A stretch of DNA of 64,000 nt, taken from positions 2,170,001 to 2,234,000 of the forward strand of contig NZ_JAPEPZ010000001.1 of the NCBI RefSeq assembly GCF_026339875.1, in the 5' to 3' direction. This DNA comes from Streptomyces sp. NBC_01571. Its GTDB lineage: Bacteria; Actinomycetota; Actinomycetes; Streptomycetales; Streptomycetaceae. Each line of letters opens with the position of its first letter. Position 1 is the first letter of the stretch. The notes under the pieces are model-generated. The model did no database searches. It was not told the DNA's origin and saw only the letters and a list, made by a program, of their open reading frames with translations. The translations under genes and the position numbers were made by a program. Shown piece by piece: positions 49,895-57,604 of this stretch.

Positions 49895-50312
49895 GGAGGT
49901 TCTCCCTCTTCGGTCGCGGGTGACCCCGCGAGTCCGTGTGATCGGCTGATGGAGCTGCCGGGCCGCGGTCGGGTGAGGTGCTGAACCGTCGGCTCGGACG
50001 TCATGGGCGCGAGCGCCCGCCGGTGGAAAGTCGCGCCGGAGCACGTCCGCTCCATCCGTGGATGAGCGTTGGATGAGCGTTGCGGTACGTGGTCGCGCTG
50101 GGCGCTTGGCCAGTCACGCTAGGGCTGCGCCGGAGGCAGCCGCAACGGCTATGGGCGTTGCGGCGGTTGCACGGGACCGTTGCGTGACCGTTGCGCGTCC
50201 ATGCCACCTGAGCTGCGGAAACGCCGAAGTCTCGTCCTGGAACAGTGGCGGATCGGGGCCGTCGGGCGCTGCGATGCCAGCAGAAGGGCTTCTGCTGCGC
50301 GCGTCGCCGCGG
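49895..50312. promoter_or_regulatory. Promoter region of the peptide operon with CGTTGC-type repeats
   Basis: No gene. The region holds tandem 11-base direct repeats GGATGAGCGTT (50061-50071, 50072-50082), an inverted repeat CCGCAACG/CGTTGCGG (50140-50147, 50156-50163), tandem 11-base repeats GACCGTTGCGT/C (50175-50185, 50186-50196), and a short hairpin with arms CAGCAGAAG/CTTCTGCTG (50278-50297). The repeats have one-helical-turn phasing, as expected for a regulator lining one DNA face. Confidence 0.5.
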
Positions 50313-50316
50313 CTAG

Positions 50317-52026
50317 GAGCGTGTCTCGGTAACGAGCAAGGGGCTCGCTGGCCGTGATCGATGGGATCGGTCGCGGCCGTTTCGTGTGCACCTGTGAGGC
50401 CGTGGTTGGGTCCTTCCCGGCTGTTGTTCGGCTGGTAGGGCCTGTGGCGTGGGCCGGGGGGCCTGGCTGGTCAGCCGGCCTGGGCGGCGAGCCCGGAGTG
50501 TCGGAAGATCTTGCGGAGGTTGTGGCAGGCGGCGAGCAGTCGCCACTCACCGCGGGCGCCGTCCTCGCCACGCAGGAGGAGCTGGCGGCCGTTCTGGCAG
50601 GTCATGACCTGTCCGAAGACAGGTTCGACGATGGCTTTGCGGCGGCTGTATGCCTTCCGGCCGGGTTTGGTCCGCAGTTTGCGGGCCATGCGCTCCTTCA
50701 GCGTGGCGTCCTTGGGGATGCGTCCGCGTGGAGCGGGCGGGACCTGCTCGTCGTGGGCGAGTCGGCCGGTGGCCATGAAGGTGTCGGTGCCGCAGGCCAG
50801 TTGGCGCTCGTTCGCGGCTTCGAGGTTGGTCTCGGAGCAGTACCCGGCGTCGACCAGGGCCTGCTTGGGGTGGATGCCGGTGTTGTGGGCGGACTGGTCG
50901 AGCATCGTGGTGTAGTTCAGTGCGTCGGAGGGGTTGGTCGTCACGTCGGCGGCGGTGATGACCTGGTGTTCTTCGTCGACGACGGCCTGGGCGTTGTAGG
51001 CCTGGATGTAGGCGCCGTCGCTGTTCTTCATGATCCGCGAGTCGGGGTCGGTGAAGTTGGCCTGGGCTTTGGGCTTGGGACGGGCCTTGGCGGCGGCCGC
51101 TTCCCCGGCGTCGGTGACGGCCTGCTCGTCGCTGCTGGCGGCACGTTCCTGACGGCGGCGTTCCTTGTCCTCGGCGTGGGCGCGGGCCTTGGCGGCGGCC
51201 TCGGCCTCGATCTGCGCGCGGGCGGCCTGCAGCTTCGCCAGGCGTTTCTCACGCCGGTCCAGCTCGGCGGGCAGGTCCGCCTCCTTGCCGTCCACGCCGA
51301 AGGTGTCGTCCTCGGCTTCGTCGGCGGCCTCGGCGTCGGTCAGCAGGGCGTGGGCCTTCGCTTCCAGAGCGGCGATCTCGGCCTCTATCCGCTCTTCCTT
51401 GTCGACCAGGCGGCCGTAGCTCATCGCCTTGTGTTTGGAGGCGCTGGCCTCCAGTTTCGTGCCGTCCAGCGCGACGCGTCCCATCTTGACCATGCCGAGT
51501 GTCTGTGCGAGGTGCAGGGACTGGGTGAACAGACCGGCCAGCGCGTCGAGGTGGCGGCGGCGGAAGCGGGCGATCGAGCGGAAGTCCGGTTCCTGGCCGG
51601 CGGCCAGGAACCGGAACGCGACATCGTCGGCCAGGCGGCGCTCGATCGCCCGGGAGGAGCGGACGCCGGTGGTGTAGCCGTAGATCAGCAGTCGTACCAT
51701 CAGCCGCGGATCGTAGGGCGGGTAGCCGCGCTTTTCGGTGTAGTCCGCCAGGACCGGTCCGAGGTCGAGCACCTCATCGACCAGGTCGGCGACGAACCGG
51801 GCCAGGTGGCCCTCGGGCAGCCAGTCGTCCAGCGACGGCGGCAGCAGCAGGACCTGATGCGGATCGAAGGGCCGAAACGTCTTGTCCACCGCCGCCAGCT
51901 GACCCTGCGGCCGCTTCTTCCCGACCGGCTCGACCTCGAACAGCCCCTCGCCACCACGCATACCGTGATCATCCCGTATGAATAATCACGAACCGCAGGC
52001 GGGTTGCCGGTTACTGAGACACGCTC
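50317..52026 (-). mobile_element. IS1182-family insertion sequence, copy B (1710 bp)
   Basis: Same ends as copy A, with CTAG target duplication at 50313-50316 and 52027-52030. It differs from copy A by one extra G in the run near 50456-50461, outside the transposase gene. It lies between the peptide promoter region and the aaRS-like gene, in the same orientation as copy A. Confidence 0.93.
50471..51961 (-). CDS. IS1182-family transposase, copy B
   Basis: 496-residue DDE transposase, identical in sequence to the copy at 17467-18957, with intact catalytic motifs (VALDGTKLEAS, VDAGYCSE, AIVEPVFGQ). Intact and presumably able to move both copies. Confidence 0.95.
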   Translation of the reverse strand: MRGGEGLFEVEPVGKKRPQGQLAAVDKTFRPFDPHQVLLLPPSLDDWLPEGHLARFVADLVDEVLDLGPVLADYTEKRGYPPYDPRLMVRLLIYGYTTGVRSSRAIERRLADDVAFRFLAAGQEPDFRSIARFRRRHLDALAGLFTQSLHLAQTLGMVKMGRVALDGTKLEASASKHKAMSYGRLVDKEERIEAEIAALEAKAHALLTDAEAADEAEDDTFGVDGKEADLPAELDRREKRLAKLQAARAQIEAEAAAKARAHAEDKERRRQERAASSDEQAVTDAGEAAAAKARPKPKAQANFTDPDSRIMKNSDGAYIQAYNAQAVVDEEHQVITAADVTTNPSDALNYTTMLDQSAHNTGIHPKQALVDAGYCSETNLEAANERQLACGTDTFMATGRLAHDEQVPPAPRGRIPKDATLKERMARKLRTKPGRKAYSRRKAIVEPVFGQVMTCQNGRQLLLRGEDGARGEWRLLAACHNLRKIFRHSGLAAQAG

Positions 52027-52123
52027 CTAGCTTGTGGGACCGCCGAGGAGCCGTGCACGAGGACGCCGTGGCGACCGGATTCCCTCCATTTGCCGTTGAA
52101 AACAGAGGCCTTGAGGAGCACAC

Positions 52124-53002
52124 GTGCTCAACCCCGTTGTGATGAAGTCCGACCTGCTGTTCAGCCTGCGTGACACGCTGCGCTCAGAGACGTTCGTCGA
52201 GGTGGTCACCCCTACGGTGCGCAGAGCCGACCTCGGCCCGGGACGTCGCGTGCCGGTCGATCTCGACGGGGGCCGCTTCCTGCGGGCGATGATCGGCCCG
52301 GCGCTGCGCGTGAACATGGAGCACCACCGGCGGGTCTTCGAAATCGGTCAGTGCTTCCGGCCCGAGAAGCCGGACGAGCTGCACGCGCCCGAGTTCCAGA
52401 TGCTCGACCTCTACGCCGCCGACGAGAATTTCGAGTTCCTGTTCGCGCTGGCCGAGCGCCTGGTCGTCCCGCACATCCGTTACACCCCCGAGCGGGTCTC
52501 TGTCGCCGGCCACATCCATGACGTCTTCGGCATCGACCTGCGCCGCGAGCCCCTCGGCGATCTGCCCGCACAGATGGCCGCCCACCTGGACATGGGTACC
52601 GAGGTGCCGTTCAAGACGGTGCTCGGCCGGTTCGTGGAGCGCGAACTGGAGACCCAGAGCACGGGTGCCGCACTGTTCCTGACCGAGTACCCGATCGGCG
52701 GGGACGAGCCGTGCGCCCGTCTCACACCGGGCACGACCGCCGTCCTCAACCGTTTCGAGGTCCTGATCGACGGCCTCGAAGTCGTGCACGGCTACGAGGA
52801 CGAGCCCGACCGGGCCGCGTTCGTCGAGCGGGCCCGTGCGGTGGACCTGTACGACGACGAGCAGGCCCTGGCGTGGAAGGCGATCGACGCCGGGCAAGCG
52901 CCGGCCCACAGCGTCGGGCTCGGCATCGGCATCGAGCGGCTGTGTATGGCCGCCTCCGGCATCAAGGACATCAGCGTCTTCCAGCAGTCGGCCCAGTTCT
53001 GA
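52124..53002 (+). CDS. Class II aminoacyl-tRNA synthetase paralogue (GenX/LysU-like catalytic domain)
   Basis: 292 residues containing only a class II catalytic core. Motif 2 is VFEIGQCFRPEKPDELHAPEFQMLDLY and motif 3 is GLGIGIERLCMAASG, with the motif 3 Arg kept. No anticodon-binding domain, as in EpmA/GenX, which attaches beta-lysine to a protein. Starts at GTG 52124 with GAGGAG upstream. In a peptide cluster it could activate an amino acid and attach it to a peptide or carrier (inference). Its promoter may have been altered by IS1182 copy B, which ends 97 bases upstream. Confidence 0.85.
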   Translation: MLNPVVMKSDLLFSLRDTLRSETFVEVVTPTVRRADLGPGRRVPVDLDGGRFLRAMIGPALRVNMEHHRRVFEIGQCFRPEKPDELHAPEFQMLDLYAADENFEFLFALAERLVVPHIRYTPERVSVAGHIHDVFGIDLRREPLGDLPAQMAAHLDMGTEVPFKTVLGRFVERELETQSTGAALFLTEYPIGGDEPCARLTPGTTAVLNRFEVLIDGLEVVHGYEDEPDRAAFVERARAVDLYDDEQALAWKAIDAGQAPAHSVGLGIGIERLCMAASGIKDISVFQQSAQF

Positions 53003-53028
53003 CCGCCACCCTTCCGAAAGGAGCCGCG

Positions 53029-53901
53029 ATGTCCTTGTCGCTGCGCCCGCTCGACGACAGCGGCTTCGGCGCCGTCGTCGACTGCAACCTCGCGACCGAA
53101 GCCGAAGGACTCGCGCCCCAGCTGGCGCGAGCCCTGCACCAGCACAGGCTGCTGGTCGTGCCCCGCCAGCACCTGACCCACGCCGATCTCCTGACCGTCG
53201 CCTCCTGCTTCGGAACGGTGGACACGAGCATCGACCGTCGCTATGCCGTCGGCGGCTTTCCCGGGCTGACCGTCATCAGCAACATCGTCGAGGACGGCGA
53301 GTACGTCGGCATCTACGACGGGGACGACGAGGAGGAATGGCACGCCGACAACAGCTTCAAGCCACAGCTGACCGCCGTGACGCTGCTGTACTCGGTCATC
53401 ACCCCCGAGGAAGGCGGCGAGACCCGCTTCGCCGACGCGACCCGCGCCTACACCGGCCTCCCCCCGGCGGCACGGCAGCGGATCGAGAAGATGCGCGCGG
53501 TGCACTCCATCCAGCAGCTCGGCGCGTTGCAGAGCCAGGCCAGCGGCGGGCAGTCGTCGGCCGCGGCCGGGAGCCTCGCCGGCCAGCCAGAGGTCGAGCA
53601 CCCGCTCGCCCTGACCCATCCGGTCACCGGAGCCCGCTCACTGCTGCTCGGCTCCATGGTGATCCGCTGCGTCACCGGACTCTCCGATCAGGACAGCCGC
53701 GCCCTGATCGACGACCTGCTGGAGCACACGACCAGAGCGCCGTACCACTACAGCCATCGCTGGAGTCAGGGCGACCTCGTCGTGTGGGACAACCTCGCCA
53801 CCCTCCACACCGCATCCCCGTGCGACAGCTCCCGCCACCCCCGCCTGCTGTATCGCGCTGCCGTTCGACAGCATGCCGCTTCCCGTGGCTCCGAGGGATG
53901 A
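53029..53901 (+). CDS. TauD/TfdA-family Fe(II)/2-oxoglutarate dioxygenase
   Basis: 290 residues. The iron ligands are EEWHADNSF (HxD) and the distal His in WDNLATLHTAS; RLLYRAAVR supplies the 2-oxoglutarate-binding Arg. LLVVPRQHLTHADLLTVASCFG is the usual N-terminal TauD pattern. It would hydroxylate, desaturate or cleave a small substrate. Starts at ATG 53029 with AAAGGAG upstream, 26 bases after the aaRS-like gene, so co-transcribed. Confidence 0.92.
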   Translation: MSLSLRPLDDSGFGAVVDCNLATEAEGLAPQLARALHQHRLLVVPRQHLTHADLLTVASCFGTVDTSIDRRYAVGGFPGLTVISNIVEDGEYVGIYDGDDEEEWHADNSFKPQLTAVTLLYSVITPEEGGETRFADATRAYTGLPPAARQRIEKMRAVHSIQQLGALQSQASGGQSSAAAGSLAGQPEVEHPLALTHPVTGARSLLLGSMVIRCVTGLSDQDSRALIDDLLEHTTRAPYHYSHRWSQGDLVVWDNLATLHTASPCDSSRHPRLLYRAAVRQHAASRGSEG

Positions 53902-53953
53902 CCGGCGGCGAGAACACGCTGTCTGCGCTCGTCGCCAGCCCTAGTGTTTGCCC

Positions 53954-55090
53954 ATGACCGCGAAGGCCGTGAAGGTGCCCCTGAAGGAAACCGCCCTCAA
54001 CCTCGAGCGCATCACCCAGATCGGACACCAAGTGCACGGCGTGTGCCCAGACTTCGACGCCGGCGCCTTCGTACAGGACGTGATGTCCGACCTGCCCGCA
54101 CTGGAGCTGAGAGACCGGATTTCTCGGACCAGCCAGGCACTGCACACCCACCTTCCGGTCACCGGCACCGAAGCCCTCGACGTCCTGCTGCGCTCGCTGC
54201 CGCCGACTCCCGAAGCCGCCGGCATCACAAACGACTTCGGGTGGCACACCTACTCCCCGCACTCCGACTTCGTCGCGCGCTACCTGCGCACCGGCGAGTA
54301 CCTGGACCAAGCCCTCGACGCCCTCGCGCGCTTCACCCGGTACTTCTCGGCAGAGGTCGCCGTGCGGGACTTCCTCAACGACTTCCCCGACGAGACGATG
54401 AAGGCCGTTGACGCGTGGTCCCGCGACGAGGACCACCGGACCCGCCGGCTCGCGAGTGAAGCCACCCGCCCCCTCCTGCACTGCGCGCCCCGCATCTCCC
54501 TGCCCGACGATGCGGCGCTCCCTGTGCTCGACCGGCTCTACGCCGATTCCAGCACCTACGTCCGTACCTCCGTCGCCAACCACCTCCACGACCTCGCCGG
54601 CACGCAGCCCGAACTCGTCCTGGCCACCCTCGGGCGGTGGAAGGACACCGCCAGCGCCACCGACCGGCACTTCGCCTTCATCGCCAGGACGGCCCTGCGG
54701 AGCAGGCTCAAGAAGGGCTCGCCGGACGCCTACGCCTTCCTCGGCTACCCGCACGACGCACCTCTCGAGCTGACACCCCTCGTCCTGGAACGTACCGAGT
54801 TGGCCGACGGCGACGTGCTGACCTTCTCCGCCGCCCTCACCGCCACCGTGGCCGTCCCGGTGGATGTCATGTTCGTGATTTCCTCCACCACCCCCACCGG
54901 CAAGCCGCGCGAGAAGGTCTACTTCCTCAACCGCAACACCGTCCAGCCCGGTCGGCCGCTCCTTCTGGCCAAGCCGCACAAGCTGCGTTCGACGGCCACA
55001 ACGAAGATCACTCCCGGCCCGTACACCGTCGCGATCCAGGTCAACGGCCGCCGCTTTCCCGTCGCGCCGTTCACGGTCGTCGCGGCATGA
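53954..55090 (+). CDS. alkC: AlkC-type DNA glycosylase with C-terminal Ig-like domain
   Basis: 378 residues. The N-terminal helical-repeat region (LERITQIGHQVHGVCPDFDAGAFV, SDFVARYLRTGEYLDQAL, FLNDFPDETMKAVDAWSRDEDHRTRRLASEATRP, YVRTSVANHLHDLAGTQPELVLATL) follows the AlkC/AlkD HEAT-like glycosylase fold. The last 110 residues (PLVLERTELADGDVLTFSAALTAT, VYFLNRN, YTVAIQVNGRRF) form the Ig-like domain known in AlkC. AlkC excises N3-methyladenine and related positively charged lesions. AlkD relatives protect producers of yatakemycin-type alkylators, so a self-resistance role in this cluster is plausible (inference). Confidence 0.88.
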   Translation: MTAKAVKVPLKETALNLERITQIGHQVHGVCPDFDAGAFVQDVMSDLPALELRDRISRTSQALHTHLPVTGTEALDVLLRSLPPTPEAAGITNDFGWHTYSPHSDFVARYLRTGEYLDQALDALARFTRYFSAEVAVRDFLNDFPDETMKAVDAWSRDEDHRTRRLASEATRPLLHCAPRISLPDDAALPVLDRLYADSSTYVRTSVANHLHDLAGTQPELVLATLGRWKDTASATDRHFAFIARTALRSRLKKGSPDAYAFLGYPHDAPLELTPLVLERTELADGDVLTFSAALTATVAVPVDVMFVISSTTPTGKPREKVYFLNRNTVQPGRPLLLAKPHKLRSTATTKITPGPYTVAIQVNGRRFPVAPFTVVAA

Positions 55091-55374
55091 TCCGCGACCG
55101 GCCTTCTACCTGATCTGAGCGCTCTCCACCAGGGCCGTGCCTCGTCCTCGCCACGGCCCGGTCAGCCATGCCCCACACCGGATCCCCGGCCAGCACGGCA
55201 ATCCCCCGAAGGAGTGAGCCGACTGCGTCGAACAGATTTCAAGGGCCGCCGCCGCACCCTGCCCGCCCCAACAGCCCGATCAGAACGTGTGTTCACGAAA
55301 TGAGCCGTGACGGAGCCCGATCCGACGCGTTCTTAGAGCACCAGTGCCACTTCCCCGCCCAGATGGAGGACATC

Positions 55375-55500
55375 ATGAATCCCGCCCCCACCCCCGTGCA
55401 TCAGCCCTCCGGAATCGAACGACGGCCCACCCCCGTGACGGTGCGCCGTGTTGACGACACCCGCTGCTCAGCACGTCTGGATACGAGGTGGGCGGCATGA
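55375..55500 (+). CDS. 41-residue peptide coupled to the ABC transporter
   Basis: ATG 55375 has GGAGG just upstream (within ATGGAGGAC), and its TGA overlaps ATG 55497 of the ABC transporter. The peptide is Pro-rich at the N-terminus (NPAPTPVHQPSG) and ends VDDTRCSARLDTRWAA, with one Cys and two Asp-Thr pairs. A short peptide directly before an exporter fits an exported or modified peptide, but no precursor family is recognised. A longer frame from 55168 is less likely. Confidence 0.45.
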   Translation: MNPAPTPVHQPSGIERRPTPVTVRRVDDTRCSARLDTRWAA

Positions 55501-57497
55501 GTGAGTCGACCGATGAAACCGCCGAGACCGTCCCGGGGCCGCGCCCCACCCCCCTTCCGCCCGCCCCGCCGGCCGCGTCACCGCAAGCCGCGCCGGGCGC
55601 CGGCGCGGAGCAGCCCTCCCCCGCCCCGGAGATGCGGTACGTGGACCTGACCGGCAGCCGCGAGGCGGCCGGCCGCTCCATCCGGATGCGGGACATGGCC
55701 CGGCGCCTGCCCCAGCTGGTGCGGCGTTCGCTGGCACTGGCCTGGCGCGTTGACCGGAAGGCCACCACCGGTCTCCTGCTGTGCCAGACGGTCGCCGGCG
55801 TCATGCAGGCCCTGGGCCTCATCGCGATCAGCGGAACCCTCACCGCACTGCTGACCAGCGCCGACGTCTACCACCGGCTCCTCCAGGCATGGCCGTCCGT
55901 AGCCCTGCTGGCGGCTGCGACCGGGGTGCGGGCGCTGCTGGGCATCACCGTCAGCTGGCTCTCCTCCCGACTGGGCCCGCTCATGTCGCGCGAAGCCGAG
56001 CAGATGCTGCTCACCGGCTGTGCCGAGGTGGAGCTCTCCGCCTACGACGACCCCGACTTCAACCGCGACCGCGAAGCCGCCGACCGCGGAGCACAGGTCA
56101 CCGGCGACCTGGTCAACGAGGGCCAGGACCTTATCGCCTCGGCGGCCTCCTTCCTCGCCGGGGCCATCGTGCTGGCCGGGGTGAGCTGGGTGCTGCTTCC
56201 CCTTCTGGTCGTGGCCAGCCTGCCGCAGGCCCTCGCCCAGGTCAGCGCCGCCCGGGTCCGCTACCTGGCGAACCTCCGCAGCAACGGCGACAACCGCATG
56301 CTGTCGGTGCTGCGTTGGCACATCTTCACCCGCGAGGCAGCCGACCAGATCCGTGCCGGCACCATGGCCGATTTCCTGTCCGGCCGGTACCGGCAGACGG
56401 TCGCCCGGATCAACCGCGAAGACCGGACCGCGGCCGACCAGGGCGCCCGCATGTCGCTGTTCGGCGCGCTGTGCGGCGGCCTCGGATCGGCTGTCGTGTG
56501 GGCGGCGGTGGTGTGGCTGCTGGCCACCGGCCGCATCAGCGTCGGCCACGCCGGCACGGCCGTCTTCGCTCTGCAGACGGTGGGCCAGTCGGTACGCGGG
56601 CTGGTCGCCGTCGGGGCCCGTGCCGTGCGTACCGGCCTCTACATGGACGACTGGACCCGGTTCCTCGACTTGGCCGGCGGCTACACCATGCGCCGCGGCG
56701 AGCACCGGCCAGCGCCACCAAACGAGATCAAGATCAAGTCGGTCTCGCACCGCTACGCCGGGAAGGACCAGGACGCGTTGTCCGACGTCTCGCTCACGCT
56801 GCGCCGGGGCGAGGTCACAGCACTGGTCGGCTTCAACGGATCGGGGAAATCAACGCTGCCGAAGCTGGTCAGCGGCCTGTACCTGCCCACTGGAGGACAG
56901 GTGCTGTGGGACGGCGTCCCCACCGACGACGCCGACCCGCAGGCACTGTGGCAGCAGGTGGCCCTGGTGCCGCAGGACTACGCGCACTGGCCGCTGACGG
57001 TCCGCGAGAATGTCACCCAGGGGCAGCCCACGGCCCGCGGTGACGCGGCGGTCCTCGAAGCCTGTGAGGCCTCCGACGCGGACGAGGTCGTCGACAAGCT
57101 CGGCGCCGGCCTGGACACGCTCCTGGCCCGCGAGTGGCTGAACGGCGAGGAACTGAGCGGCGGCCAGTGGCAGCGCATCGCGCTCGCCCGGGCATTCTTC
57201 CGCGAGGCAGGGCTCCTGGTCCTCGACGAGCCGACCGCCAACCTCGACCCTCGCGCCGAATACAGAATCTTCCAGCGGCTGCGGGACCTGGCCCAGGACC
57301 GGGTGGTGTTGCTGGTCACGCATCGCATCACCAACGTCGCCGTGGCCGACCGGATCGTTGTCCTCGACGAGGGCAGAGTCGTGCAGGAGGGCACCTACAA
57401 GGACCTCGCCGCCCAAGAAGGCGGCCTGTTCCAGCAGTTGCTGTCCTACCAGGTCACCTCGGAGCCGGACGGCGAGAAGCACGGAACCCGCGCGTGA
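55497..57497 (+). CDS. ABC exporter, fused permease and ATPase
   Basis: 666 residues. A Pro/Ala-rich N-terminal tail of about 45 residues is followed by a six-helix membrane domain (residues about 80-390) and an ATPase domain: Walker A VGFNGSGKST, Q-loop LVPQDYAHW, signature LSGGQWQRIALARA, Walker B LLVLDEPTANLD, and H-loop LVTHRI. It is a type IV exporter half-transporter acting as a homodimer. No N-terminal peptidase domain, so it does not cleave a leader. Such exporters are usual in peptide clusters. Confidence 0.93.
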   Translation: MSESTDETAETVPGPRPTPLPPAPPAASPQAAPGAGAEQPSPAPEMRYVDLTGSREAAGRSIRMRDMARRLPQLVRRSLALAWRVDRKATTGLLLCQTVAGVMQALGLIAISGTLTALLTSADVYHRLLQAWPSVALLAAATGVRALLGITVSWLSSRLGPLMSREAEQMLLTGCAEVELSAYDDPDFNRDREAADRGAQVTGDLVNEGQDLIASAASFLAGAIVLAGVSWVLLPLLVVASLPQALAQVSAARVRYLANLRSNGDNRMLSVLRWHIFTREAADQIRAGTMADFLSGRYRQTVARINREDRTAADQGARMSLFGALCGGLGSAVVWAAVVWLLATGRISVGHAGTAVFALQTVGQSVRGLVAVGARAVRTGLYMDDWTRFLDLAGGYTMRRGEHRPAPPNEIKIKSVSHRYAGKDQDALSDVSLTLRRGEVTALVGFNGSGKSTLPKLVSGLYLPTGGQVLWDGVPTDDADPQALWQQVALVPQDYAHWPLTVRENVTQGQPTARGDAAVLEACEASDADEVVDKLGAGLDTLLAREWLNGEELSGGQWQRIALARAFFREAGLLVLDEPTANLDPRAEYRIFQRLRDLAQDRVVLLVTHRITNVAVADRIVVLDEGRVVQEGTYKDLAAQEGGLFQQLLSYQVTSEPDGEKHGTRA

Positions 57498-57604
57498 AGG
57501 GCCCCGACACCACTTCACCAGCTCCGCCCGGGCGCACGGCCCCCGCTGACCCGCCCACCCTCGACCCATCCACCAGCCCTTCCATGCTTCTCCGAGGTGT
57601 TGAC

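Noticed and set aside
17314..52026. Composite transposon made of the two IS1182 copies and the DNA between them
   Set aside because: Each copy has its own CTAG duplication, and the gene cut by copy A resumes immediately on the inner side, so copy A inserted into pre-existing local DNA and did not arrive as one end of a larger unit.
57494..57604. N-terminal extension of the triple NUDIX protein from GTG 57494
   Set aside because: The extension is Pro/Thr-rich without a ribosome site, while GTG 57605 has GAGG upstream and starts at the usual domain boundary. Kept only as an alternative.
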